Shown piece by piece: positions 42,593 through 50,606 of a stretch of DNA of 64,000 bases. The DNA lies in assembly GCA_902362965.1 (NCBI GenBank), contig CABIYQ010000003.1, positions 163,473-227,472 on the forward strand, given 5' to 3'. The position numbers and the translations under genes were made by a program. Below the pieces are notes generated by a model. The model made no database searches, had not been told where the DNA came from, and saw nothing but the letters and a program-made list of their open reading frames with translations. The DNA comes from Oscillospiraceae bacterium. Its GTDB lineage: Bacteria > Bacillota > Clostridia > Oscillospirales > Ruminococcaceae. Each line of letters begins with the position of its first letter. The stretch's first letter is position 1.

Positions 42593-43286
42593 TGAATTTT
42601 CAAGAACAGAACTTCTGCTTGGACAAGACGGTATGAAAAAGCTGAAAAGTTCATCAGTTGCAATTTTCGGCGTAGGAGGAGTTGGATCTTGTATTGCCGA
42701 AGCTCTTGCCAGATGCGGTGTGGGAAAGCTTATACTTATTGATAATGACGAAGTGACAATAACTAATCTGAATCGCCAGCTTATTGCTCTTCATTCTACT
42801 ATCGGTAAGAAGAAAGTATATGTTGCTAAAGAAAGAATACTTGACATAAATCCTAATGCAAACGTTGTCGCACTGGACTGCTTTTATACCGGCAGCGAAA
42901 TTGATTTATCCGGATTCGACTACATTGCCGATGCTATCGATACCGTTTCTTCTAAGCTGACTTTGATTGAAAATGCAAATAAGCAAAATGTTCCTGTTAT
43001 TTCTTCTATGGGTACAGGAAACAAACTTGATCCTACAAAGCTCATAGTAACCGACATATACAAAACAGAAATGTGTCCCCTTGCAAAGATCATGAGACAT
43101 GAACTGAAAAAAAGAAATGTAAAAAAACTAAAAGTAGTTTATTCCACGGAAAAACCTTGTGAACATAAAGCAGAAAGCAAGGAAATAACGACAAAGCGAA
43201 AAACTATAGGAAGCGTTTCATTTGTTCCGTCAGTTGCAGGACTTATTATTGCAGGAGAAATTGTTAAGGATATTTGTACAAATTGA
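42585..43286 (+). CDS. tcdA: tRNA threonylcarbamoyladenosine dehydratase (TcdA/CsdL, ThiF fold)
   Basis: A 233-residue E1-like enzyme that uses ATP to cyclise t6A to ct6A at position 37 of tRNAs. It starts LNEFSRTELLLGQDGMKKL, then the nucleotide loop VAIFGVGGVGSCIAEALARCG, LIDNDEVTITNLNRQ and DAIDTVSSKLTLI. The GTG at 42585, with AGAGGTGA upstream, fits the family start; an earlier GTG at 42576 is possible. Both overlap the hydE end. The C-terminal Cys-containing TEKPCEHKAE region matches TcdA. Confidence 0.93.
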   Translation: MLNEFSRTELLLGQDGMKKLKSSSVAIFGVGGVGSCIAEALARCGVGKLILIDNDEVTITNLNRQLIALHSTIGKKKVYVAKERILDINPNANVVALDCFYTGSEIDLSGFDYIADAIDTVSSKLTLIENANKQNVPVISSMGTGNKLDPTKLIVTDIYKTEMCPLAKIMRHELKKRNVKKLKVVYSTEKPCEHKAESKEITTKRKTIGSVSFVPSVAGLIIAGEIVKDICTN

Positions 43287-43320
43287 TTTTAAGGACTGAA
43301 CAGAACACAGTTTATATATT

Positions 43321-43764
43321 ATGAAAATTACAGAAATTAAAGAAAACAAGAAACAATACATAAATTTACTTCTTCTTGCCGATGAACAGGAAGATATGAT
43401 TGACCTCTATTTGAATAGAGGAATTATGTATGTTTTAAATAATAACGGAACAAAAGCAATCTGCATTATAACCGATGAAGGCAACGGCATACTGGAAATC
43501 AAAAACATTGCGACAGTTCCAGAACATCAGCATAAGGGGTATGGCAGAAAACTTATTGATTTTATCGTTAATAAATATAAAGATAAATATGATATTTTAC
43601 AGGTTGGAACCGGAAACAGTCCCTTAACCGTACCATTTTATGAAAAATGTGGATTTAGAAAATCCCATATTATTAAAAATTTCTTTATAGATAATTATGA
43701 TCATCCTATTTTTGAATGCGGTCAGCAATTAATTGATATGATATATTTTCAAATGAAATTATGA
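43321..43764 (+). CDS. GNAT family N-acetyltransferase
   Basis: A 147-residue GNAT protein. IKNIATVPEHQHKGYGRKLI is the clear acetyl-CoA binding strand and loop (HQHKGYGRK), and TVPFYEKCGFRKSH the C-terminal element. It is AT-rich and sits between tcdA and guaA with short gaps and a poor ribosome site. The substrate is unknown; similar proteins act on small amines or peptides. Confidence 0.85.
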   Translation: MKITEIKENKKQYINLLLLADEQEDMIDLYLNRGIMYVLNNNGTKAICIITDEGNGILEIKNIATVPEHQHKGYGRKLIDFIVNKYKDKYDILQVGTGNSPLTVPFYEKCGFRKSHIIKNFFIDNYDHPIFECGQQLIDMIYFQMKL

Positions 43765-43771
43765 AAAACAG

Positions 43772-43800
43772 TTGCAATTTTTATCGAAAAATGGCATAAT
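43772..43800 (+). promoter_or_regulatory. Promoter of guaA
   Basis: TTGCAA (43772-43777) and CATAAT (43795-43800) with a 17-base spacer, about 32 bases before guaA. No purine or guanine riboswitch fits in the short leader. Confidence 0.65.
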
Positions 43801-43832
43801 ATAAATATTAAATTCAATCAAAGGAGTTAAAT

Positions 43833-45368
43833 ATGAATCATCAGCTTTGTTTAATTTTGAATTTCGGCGGTCAGTACAATCAGCTGATTGCAAGAAGAGT
43901 ACGTGAATGCGGAGTTTACTGCGAGGTTATCAGCCGTAAAACTCCAATTGAAGAAATAAAGAAAAGAAAACCAACAGGTATCATTTTTACAGGCGGTCCA
44001 AACAGCGTTTACGCTGAAAACGCTCCAAGAATTGACAAGGAAATTTTTGAATTAGGTATCCCTGTTCTGGGTATATGCTACGGCTGTCAGCTTATGGCTT
44101 TTACTCTTGGAGGTACTGTATCTACAGCTGAAATGAGAGAATACGGCAAAACTGAAACAAATTACGATGTACAAAGCAAACTTTTCAATGAACTTCCTGA
44201 AAAAGGCATTTCATGGATGAGCCACACTGATTACATATCAAAGCTTCCCGATGGCTTCAAGGCTTCTGCATATTCTGATTCCTGTCCGGCAGCAGCTATT
44301 GAAAATGAAGATAAAAAGCTGTACGGCATACAGTTCCATCCTGAAGTTAATCATACCGAAAATGGCGTAGCTATGCTCAGAAACTTCCTTTACAATGTAT
44401 GTGGATTCACAGGCGATTGGTCAATGGAAAATTACGTTAAAACAGCTATTGCCGATATCCGTGCTAAAGTCGGCGATAAAAAAGTCTTATTAGCCCTGTC
44501 AGGCGGAGTTGACAGTTCTGTTGCTGCCGCACTTCTGTCAAAAGCAGTCGGAAAACAGGTTACAAGTATTTTTGTTGACCATGGTTTTCTTAGAAAAAAT
44601 GAGGGTGATGAAGTCGAAAAAGCTTTTGCAGACTGGGATATTAATTTTGTAAGAGTTGACGCATCAAAGTATTTTATAGAAAAGCTTAAAGGCGTTTCCG
44701 ATCCGGAACAGAAAAGAAAAATTATTGGTGCTGAATTTATAAATGTTTTTGAAAAAGAAGCTAAAAAAATAGGTACTGTAGATTATCTTGTTCAGGGAAC
44801 GATTTATCCTGATGTTATTGAAAGCGGCGATGATGACGAAGCAGCAGTCATAAAATCTCATCATAATGTCGGAGGACTTCCCGACCATGTTGATTTTAAA
44901 GAAATTATTGAGCCATTACGACTTCTTTTTAAAGACGAAGTGAGAAAACTTGGTACAGAACTTGGTCTGCCTTATGAACTGGTAAGCCGTCAGCCGTTCC
45001 CTGGTCCGGGACTTGCCATCAGAATTATCGGTGATCTCGATGAAAATAAGGTTAAAATTCTTCAGGAAGCAGACTATATTTTCCGTGAGGAAATTTCAAA
45101 AGCCGGATTAGATAAAGATATTCATCAGTATTTTGCAGTGCTTACAAATACTAGAACGGTAGGCGTCATGGGTGACGCAAGAACATATGATTATGTTCTT
45201 GCTCTCAGAGGGGTTACTACAACTGATTTCATGACCGCCGATTTCGCTAAAATTCCATATGACATACTTGAAAAAATATCTGCCAGAATAGTTAATGAAG
45301 TAAAGAATGTTAATAGAATTGTCTACGATATTACCACTAAACCACCTGCTTCAATAGAGTGGGAATAA
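43833..45368 (+). CDS. guaA: GMP synthase (glutamine-hydrolysing)
   Basis: A 511-residue enzyme that aminates XMP to GMP. The class I glutaminase half has the catalytic Cys in [11 protein letters not shown] near residue 84 (one base is unusual: Gly-Cys-Gln) and [11 protein letters not shown] for His and Glu. The ATP pyrophosphatase half starts with [17 protein letters not shown] and the dimer domain ends [17 protein letters not shown] precedes the ATG. The 3' end, coding IEWE, is a known integration site for genomic islands in many bacteria, which fits the change of gene content that follows. Confidence 0.97.
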   Translation: MNHQLCLILNFGGQYNQLIARRVRECGVYCEVISRKTPIEEIKKRKPTGIIFTGGPNSVYAENAPRIDKEIFELGIPVLGICYGCQLMAFTLGGTVSTAEMREYGKTETNYDVQSKLFNELPEKGISWMSHTDYISKLPDGFKASAYSDSCPAAAIENEDKKLYGIQFHPEVNHTENGVAMLRNFLYNVCGFTGDWSMENYVKTAIADIRAKVGDKKVLLALSGGVDSSVAAALLSKAVGKQVTSIFVDHGFLRKNEGDEVEKAFADWDINFVRVDASKYFIEKLKGVSDPEQKRKIIGAEFINVFEKEAKKIGTVDYLVQGTIYPDVIESGDDDEAAVIKSHHNVGGLPDHVDFKEIIEPLRLLFKDEVRKLGTELGLPYELVSRQPFPGPGLAIRIIGDLDENKVKILQEADYIFREEISKAGLDKDIHQYFAVLTNTRTVGVMGDARTYDYVLALRGVTTTDFMTADFAKIPYDILEKISARIVNEVKNVNRIVYDITTKPPASIEWE

Positions 45369-45396
45369 TGTCAAAAGCTGAATAAACGGCTAAAAT

Positions 45397-45435
45397 ACGT
45401 TGCTTTTGCTGTTATCATGATAACAGTGGCAACGT
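45397..45435. repeat. Nested palindromes and GGCAAC repeats after guaA
   Basis: ACGTTGC (45397-45403) and GCAACGT (45429-45435) enclose a perfect 18-base palindrome (45409-45426, core GTTATCATGATAAC). The hexamer GGCAAC occurs three times between 45428 and 45476. It could be a recombination or attachment relic, or a structured 3' end; no integrase gene is present in the window. Confidence 0.5.
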
Positions 45436-45491
45436 TTTGGCAACAATTCTCGGTTATCGGCAACAATAATATATTATTTGTTTGAAAAGAT

Positions 45492-45533
45492 AAGAGCTAT
45501 CTGATTCGTTTGGGAATCGGATAGCTCTTTTTT
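45492..45533 (+). terminator. Terminator downstream of guaA
   Basis: A 16-base stem (45492-45507 with 45514-45529, one G-U pair) followed by a T run. Confidence 0.9.
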
Positions 45534-45546
45534 GTTATTGCTATGA

Positions 45547-45756
45547 TTACTTGATTTTCTTCTTTGCTGTTACTTTGAGTTCATCACTATGCAACAACTC
45601 TTGTTTGAGAAAATCACCATTCTCATATGTTCGCTTTTCAAACGGATTTCCTCTTCCATCAATTCCTTTTTCAAATGTGCCTCTTCCGTCAGGAACATTT
45701 AACGTGAAACTGGATTCGCCGGAATTTGCAGGAACAAGCTTGTTTTTCTTTTTCAT
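45547..45756 (-). CDS. Small hypothetical protein with DGRG repeats
   Basis: A 69-residue basic protein I do not recognise. It starts KKKNKLVPANSG, contains the short internal repeat DGRGTFEKG then DGRGNPFEKR, and ends in a Lys-rich tail (VTAKKKIK). No signal peptide or membrane helix. AAGGGGGTG upstream of the ATG at 45756 is a good ribosome site; the frame is open further upstream to 45789 without one. It faces guaA across a terminator, at the presumed island border. Confidence 0.5.
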   Translation of the reverse strand: MKKKNKLVPANSGESSFTLNVPDGRGTFEKGIDGRGNPFEKRTYENGDFLKQELLHSDELKVTAKKKIK

Positions 45757-45849
45757 TAGAACACCCCCTTTGCCAAAGTGTATAATCATATTTTTATTAT
45801 ATCACTAATATATAAAAGTGTCAATTGACATTATATCCAAATAAAGTAT

Positions 45850-45966
45850 TACAGCGAGAGCGCAATTTCCATAATTCAGCTTGAAAACGGCGAAAAGACC
45901 GAATTTGTAAACACTCGAATCCGGCGGACGCGGACGATGTTCCCAATATTTCAGAATTGTAATTGA
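45850..45966 (+). pseudogene. Possible gene remnant between small ORF and LysR gene
   Basis: This stretch is noticeably richer in GC than the flanks and reads YSESAISIIQLENGEKTEFV on the plus strand before ending. No start or ribosome site is present. It may be the last piece of a lost gene; the family cannot be told. Confidence 0.25.
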
Positions 45967-46005
45967 GGGCAGAATTAAAACTTGACAAAAATAAGAGTCA
46001 TCGTA

Positions 46006-46899
46006 TCATTCATTTCTAAGAGCTTTTACTCTCTCAACAAACCTGAGTACATCTTTCGGTGCATCAAAGCTGTAAAGCAGACCGTAAGGTATGCTGTAGT
46101 CCCAGTTTACCGGAATGGAAACAAGTCCGGGGTGAACCTCCTGCCAGCATTCAATGGTCAGCAGAACCTTTCCGGTTTCCGCACAGCGGTTGAATACAGA
46201 TAAATCGTAAAACTGCGGTGTGTCCTCAATGCGAATCTTCGGGTGATACCTTTGCAGATCATTGCGTATAAAATCGTTCACCCCCGAATCTCCCTGCTTT
46301 ACCATCATAAGCGTTTCGCCGTATAGGTCTTGAAGGTCCATGCGGCTTTTTTTTGCAAGATGATGTTCCCGGGACACAGCAATCATTTTCTGGTATCGAC
46401 CCAGCGGAAGAAAATTACAGCGGGAAAGCCACGCTTTTGAATCGCATACGCCAATCAGAAAGTCAAACTTTTTCCCCAGTTTCTCAATTTCCGAAAGTAT
46501 CCCCTCATGATTATCCTCAAAAGGTACAAGATGCAGTTTATACTCGGGGAAGTCTTTGTTCACACAATACCAGATATCCATAAATGGCTTAGCAGGATTC
46601 AGCAGTGATGTGCCGACGCAAAAGGTAGTATCGTTTGCATAAACACTTTCCTTTGCTTCCGCAATGGATTTGTGGGAATAGTCTATCATAAACTTAGCAT
46701 TCCGGTATATTATTTCACCAGCCGAAGTCAGCTGTACACCCGAAGGAGTGCGTTCAATCAGTTTCAGTTCCAGGTGATTTTCCAGTGCATTCATCTGTTT
46801 CATAATGGCTGTGGGAGAGATATACAGCTGCTGCGATGCTTTTGTAAAGCTGCCGCAGTCAGCAACTGCGATAAACGTATCAAGCATATGGTTATACAT
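46006..46899 (-). CDS. LysR family transcriptional regulator
   Basis: A 297-residue regulator with an N-terminal winged helix-turn-helix (DTFIAVADCGSFTKASQQLY then ISPTAIMKQMNALENHL) and a C-terminal periplasmic-binding-fold effector domain (about 90-295). Effector unknown. GGAGG at 46906-46910 precedes the ATG. It is divergent from the flavodoxin and two aldo/keto reductase genes, which are its probable targets, as is usual for LysR proteins. Its own start site is covered by a large palindrome, suggesting autoregulation. Confidence 0.95.
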   Translation of the reverse strand: MYNHMLDTFIAVADCGSFTKASQQLYISPTAIMKQMNALENHLELKLIERTPSGVQLTSAGEIIYRNAKFMIDYSHKSIAEAKESVYANDTTFCVGTSLLNPAKPFMDIWYCVNKDFPEYKLHLVPFEDNHEGILSEIEKLGKKFDFLIGVCDSKAWLSRCNFLPLGRYQKMIAVSREHHLAKKSRMDLQDLYGETLMMVKQGDSGVNDFIRNDLQRYHPKIRIEDTPQFYDLSVFNRCAETGKVLLTIECWQEVHPGLVSIPVNWDYSIPYGLLYSFDAPKDVLRFVERVKALRNE

Positions 46900-46911
46900 A
46901 CTCAGCCTCCG

Positions 46912-46940
46912 TATAGTATCAACTAATAGTTTATACTATA
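46912..46940. promoter_or_regulatory. 29-base palindrome in the lysR-flavodoxin control region
   Basis: TATAGTAT (46912-46919) and ATACTATA (46933-46940) enclose AACTAATAGTT, itself an inverted repeat, so the whole is nearly symmetric. It overlaps the lysR -10 box and start and is probably the LysR binding site. Confidence 0.65.
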
Positions 46941-46966
46941 ATAACATATCGGAGATTCCATGTCAA
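46938..46966 (-). promoter_or_regulatory. Promoter of the LysR gene
   Basis: TTGACA (46966-46961) and TATTAT (46943-46938) on the minus strand, 17-base spacer. A plus-strand TATAAT at 46979-46984 may serve the flavodoxin gene. Confidence 0.7.
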
Positions 46967-47022
46967 GCTGTCATGTGATATAATAAAGATACAATAAACA
47001 AAGCACACGGAGGGATATGTAA

Positions 47023-47526
47023 ATGTCAGATAAACTTGTGGCATTTTATTCAAGAGCCGACGAAAACTACGTAAGCGGCATGATAAAAAATCTAGATATC
47101 GGCAATACGGAAATTGCAGCCAGTATTATCGCAGAGTTGACAGGTGCAGACACATTCAAAATCGAACAGGCACATCCTTATTCCAAAAACTACAACGAAT
47201 GTATTGCACAGGCACAGGCTGATCAGAATCTCAATGCCCGTCCGGAGCTGAAAGCTTATCCGGAAACGATGGAACAATACAGTGAGATATATCTCGGTTT
47301 CCCCAACTACTGGGGTACAATGCCAATGGCGGTATTTACTTTTCTGGAGCATTTTGATTTCAGCGGAAAGATTATTAAGCCATTCTGCACTCATGAGGGA
47401 AGCGGTCTGGGCGGAAGCATAAATGATATCAGAAAGCTATGTCCGGAAGCGAAGGTGGAAACGGGACTTGCCATTCGTGGCGGCAGTGTGAAGATGTCTA
47501 AAGCAGAGATTGAAAAATGGATTTGA
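47023..47526 (+). CDS. Flavodoxin
   Basis: A 167-residue flavodoxin-like protein, an FMN-binding electron carrier. LVAFYSRADENYVSGM is the (slightly altered) phosphate-loop start, YSEIYLGFPNYWGTMPMAVF surrounds the flavin ring, and CTHEGSGLGGSINDIRKLCP is the last FMN loop. It is typical of the small flavodoxins next to aldo/keto reductases and LysR genes in Firmicutes. ACGGAGGG precedes the ATG. It starts a run of three genes with the reductases. Confidence 0.93.
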   Translation: MSDKLVAFYSRADENYVSGMIKNLDIGNTEIAASIIAELTGADTFKIEQAHPYSKNYNECIAQAQADQNLNARPELKAYPETMEQYSEIYLGFPNYWGTMPMAVFTFLEHFDFSGKIIKPFCTHEGSGLGGSINDIRKLCPEAKVETGLAIRGGSVKMSKAEIEKWI

Positions 47527-47538
47527 GGAGGAAAAGTA

Positions 47539-48501
47539 ATGAAATATGTACAGCTTGGCAATTCAGAAATTAAGGTATCACAGCTATGTGTTGGCTGCAT
47601 GAGTTTTGGCAGACCGTCTGAGGATTTTCATCAATGGACACTAAATCCTCAAGAAACTGAAACAATTATTAGAAAAGCTCTTGATCTTGGAATCAACTTT
47701 TTTGATACCGCCAATGTATATTCTCATGGCACAAGCGAGGAATATCTCGGTCAGGCTTTGAAGAAAAATATTGCTCGTGATAAGGCAGTGATTGCCACAA
47801 AAGTTTACTTTAATGAAGGGAATCTCTCAAAAGAAGCGATAAACCGTGAGATTGACAGTTCGCTGAAACGTCTGGGCACAGATTATGTAGATCTGTATAT
47901 CATACATAGATTTGATTATGATACTCCGATTGAAGAAACAATGGAAGCGCTCGACGGACTTGTTAAATCCGGAAAAGTACGTGCTTTGGGTGCTTCTGCA
48001 ATGTACGGTTATCAGTTTCATAATATGCAGCTTGCCGCTGAGAAAAACGGCTGGACAAAATTTATTTCCATGCAGAATCATTATAATTTGCTGTACCGTG
48101 AGGACGAACGTGAAATGATTCCGGTTTGCAGACAGTATAATGTATCACTCACGCCTTACAGTCCCCTTGCGTCCGGAAGACTTTCACGTCTTGAATGGCA
48201 TACCGATACAAAACGCAGTCAGACTGATAAAACAGCTGCTCAGAAATATGACAGCATGCAGGAAAAGGACTCTTGCATTGTAAAGCGTGTGGCGGAGATT
48301 GCTAAAAAATACGATGCTACAATGTCTCAGATTTCAATAGCGTGGCTGCTTGCAAAGGGAGTGACTTCTCCGATTATCGGCGCAACGAAAGCAAAATACT
48401 TTGATGATGCAGCAGGAGCACTGGATATTTCACTCTCTCAGGAAGATATTGCTTATCTTGAAGAATTATATATTCCACATAAAATAGTGGGAGCATTGTG
48501 A
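47539..48501 (+). CDS. Aldo/keto reductase (YhdN/Tas-like)
   Basis: A 320-residue NADPH-dependent oxidoreductase with a TIM-barrel fold. Catalytic Asp and Tyr are in NFFDTANVYSHGTSE, Lys in VIATKVYF, and His in YIIHRFD. SQISIAWLLAKGVTSPIIGA near the end is the cofactor region. It starts 12 bases after the flavodoxin with GAGGAGGAAAAG. It probably reduces an aldehyde or ketone; the substrate is unknown. The neighbouring second reductase is of a different subgroup. Confidence 0.93.
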   Translation: MKYVQLGNSEIKVSQLCVGCMSFGRPSEDFHQWTLNPQETETIIRKALDLGINFFDTANVYSHGTSEEYLGQALKKNIARDKAVIATKVYFNEGNLSKEAINREIDSSLKRLGTDYVDLYIIHRFDYDTPIEETMEALDGLVKSGKVRALGASAMYGYQFHNMQLAAEKNGWTKFISMQNHYNLLYREDEREMIPVCRQYNVSLTPYSPLASGRLSRLEWHTDTKRSQTDKTAAQKYDSMQEKDSCIVKRVAEIAKKYDATMSQISIAWLLAKGVTSPIIGATKAKYFDDAAGALDISLSQEDIAYLEELYIPHKIVGAL

Positions 48502-48534
48502 TAAGGAGAAAATTACATTATTAATATAAAGGCA

Positions 48535-48654
48535 ATGAGCGATAATAGAATTAGATTTTTTAAGCTTGTACTCGGAACATTGCTTATCAAAAAACCCCGG
48601 CGTATGAACTGGTTTGTGAAATGGGAAGGAGTAATTTGTATATGGAATATATAA
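48535..48654 (+). CDS. Possible small ORF or gene remnant between the reductases
   Basis: A 39-codon frame with ATG at 48535 and AAAGG upstream reads MSDNRIRFFKLVLGTLLIKK and ends inside the next gene. It is basic and has no recognised match. It may be a leader or the fragment of a deleted gene; the 140-base gap is otherwise unexplained. Confidence 0.25.
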   Translation: MSDNRIRFFKLVLGTLLIKKPRRMNWFVKWEGVICIWNI

Positions 48655-49481
48655 CATTGAATAATGGCGTAAAAATGCCAAAACTTGGTTATGGTGTGTA
48701 TCAGATCGACCCGGCGGAGGCGGAAAGATGCGTCCTTGATGCAATTTCTGTTGGCTACCGTTCTATTGATACGGCGCAGGCTTACAGTAACGAAGAAGGC
48801 GTAGGAAACGCAATTGTAAAGTGCGGCATTCCTCGTGAGGAGCTGTTCATCACTACGAAAGTATGGATAAGCAATTCAGGATATGAAAAGGCTAAAACGT
48901 CAATTGAGGAATCCCTGCGCAAGCTAAAAACGGACTATATTGACCTGTTGCTGATCCATCAGCCATTCGGAGATTATTATGGTACTTATCGTGCCATGGA
49001 AGAGGCATACAAAGCCGGCAAGGTGAAAGCGATAGGCGTGTCCAACTTCTATCCGGACAGATTTATTGATATTCACCATTTTGCTGAGATCAAACCGGCA
49101 GTCAATCAGGTGGAAACTCATGTGTTCCAGCAGCAGAAGACTGCGAAAGAATATCTCAAAAAGTGCGGTGCACAGATTGAATCCTGGGGACCTTTTGCAG
49201 AGGGGAAAAATGACTACTTCAACAATCCTGTTTTAAAGGAAATCGGTGCAAAACACGGAAAGTCAGCAGCACAGGTCGCTTTGCGTTTTCTGATGCAGAG
49301 CGATGTGGTCGTGATTCCCAAATCCACCCATAAGGAACGTATGGAGGAGAATTTCAACGTTTTCGACTTTACTCTGACAGCAGAGGAAATGGAAGCCGTT
49401 GAAGCGCTGGACGGTGGTGAAAGTCTGTTTTTCTCCCACTATGACCCGGAAATCGTGGAATGGTTTATGACAATGGCATAA
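48642..49481 (+). CDS. Aldo/keto reductase (2,5-diketo-gluconate reductase type)
   Basis: A 279-residue aldo/keto reductase with the AKR5-like layout. LNNGVKMPKLGYGVYQ is the start, SIDTAQAYSNEEGVG holds catalytic Asp and Tyr, TTKVWIS the Lys, and LLIHQPFGDYYG the His. IPKSTHKERMEENFNVFDF is the NADPH-specific end. GGAAGGAG at 48624-48631 supports the ATG at 48642 over the one at 48621. It ends the LysR-linked unit before a strong terminator. The pair with flavodoxin suggests reduction of reactive carbonyls or related stress. Confidence 0.93.
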   Translation: MEYITLNNGVKMPKLGYGVYQIDPAEAERCVLDAISVGYRSIDTAQAYSNEEGVGNAIVKCGIPREELFITTKVWISNSGYEKAKTSIEESLRKLKTDYIDLLLIHQPFGDYYGTYRAMEEAYKAGKVKAIGVSNFYPDRFIDIHHFAEIKPAVNQVETHVFQQQKTAKEYLKKCGAQIESWGPFAEGKNDYFNNPVLKEIGAKHGKSAAQVALRFLMQSDVVVIPKSTHKERMEENFNVFDFTLTAEEMEAVEALDGGESLFFSHYDPEIVEWFMTMA

Positions 49482-49504
49482 AAAGCAACGACTGATAATT
49501 TTAT

Positions 49505-49545
49505 GAGCTGATGTACCTTAATGAAAGGTACATCAGCTCTTTTTC
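49505..49545 (+). terminator. Terminator after the reductases
   Basis: A 15-base perfect stem (49505-49519 with 49525-49539) and a T run. Confidence 0.93.
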
Positions 49546-49655
49546 AGTTTAAAAACAGTTTAACAATATTTTATCTCTGGTTGAATTATAGTTTCAATTC
49601 GTTTGAATTTTCTGATGTATCATGGAAAAAACGAACGATAAAGGAGTAGTTTATT

Positions 49656-50564
49656 ATGAAAAAAATTCTGACATTCATTTACGGTTTCTGTATGGCACTG
49701 GCTGACAGTGTCCCGGGAGTGTCCGGCGGAACAGTAGCATTTTTACTTGGATTCTACGACAATTTTGTAGGATCGTTGGATGATTTAATTTCAGGTACAA
49801 AAGAAAAAAGAATTTCTGCAATAAAATATCTGATAAAGCTTGGCATTGGCTGGACTATTGGATTTGGACTTGCCGTTATAATTCTGGCAAACGTCTTTGA
49901 AACGCATATTTATCAGATTTCTTCATTATTCATGGGATTTATTATTTTTGCAATTCCCATTGTGATTATCGAAGAAAAAGGCTGTCTGAAAGAAAAAATC
50001 AACAGAATATTTTTTGTAATGATAGGTATTGTACTGGTATCCGTCATTACATATTTCAATCCGGTTGGCGTCGGGAATGGTATGAATTTGAGCAACCCAA
50101 ATATATTAACATTTGTATATGTATTTGTCTGCGGAGCAATTGCAATTTGTGCTATGATTCTGCCGGGAATATCTGGGTCAACGCTGCTTTTGATTTTCGG
50201 AATTTATCTGCCAATTGTCACAGCAATCAAGGATATTCTGCATTTCAATTTTCACGCACTGCCAATCGTGATCGCATTTGGATTGGGCGTGGTTACCGGA
50301 GTGATATCAATTATCAAGATCATCAGAAAAGCTCTTGATAAGCACAGAGCGGCAACGGTGTATCTCATTATCGGACTTATGCTCGGTTCACTGTATGCAA
50401 TTGTAATGGGACCAACTACTCTTGATATGCCACAGCCATCGCTTTCCATTGACACATTCAGTTTTGTATTTTTTATCATTGGCGGTGCTGTGATTATGGG
50501 TATGCAGACTATGAAAATTGTGTATGCAAAGTCAGAACAGATTGACGAGAAAACTACAGTATGA
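49656..50564 (+). CDS. DUF368 membrane protein (PopT-like undecaprenyl-phosphate translocase candidate)
   Basis: A 302-residue membrane protein of about eight helices. GFCMALADSVPGVSGGTVAF and ICAMILPGISGSTLLLIFG are the two conserved halves of the DUF368 family, an inverted repeat around PG-(V/I)-SG motifs. Members (PopT) have been shown to recycle undecaprenyl phosphate across the membrane in other bacteria. AAAGGAG precedes the ATG. A two-component system follows closely, and a TVP38/DedA-related protein and lipid-sugar enzymes lie further on, all consistent with polyprenyl carrier traffic. The role is inferred by family. Confidence 0.87.
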   Translation: MKKILTFIYGFCMALADSVPGVSGGTVAFLLGFYDNFVGSLDDLISGTKEKRISAIKYLIKLGIGWTIGFGLAVIILANVFETHIYQISSLFMGFIIFAIPIVIIEEKGCLKEKINRIFFVMIGIVLVSVITYFNPVGVGNGMNLSNPNILTFVYVFVCGAIAICAMILPGISGSTLLLIFGIYLPIVTAIKDILHFNFHALPIVIAFGLGVVTGVISIIKIIRKALDKHRAATVYLIIGLMLGSLYAIVMGPTTLDMPQPSLSIDTFSFVFFIIGGAVIMGMQTMKIVYAKSEQIDEKTTV

Positions 50565-50606
50565 TATAATAAATACTGATAATATAAGAAACGAGCTGAT
50601 TCAGCT

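Noticed and set aside
43801..43832. Purine riboswitch before guaA
   Set aside because: The leader is only about 30 bases, too short for the aptamer.
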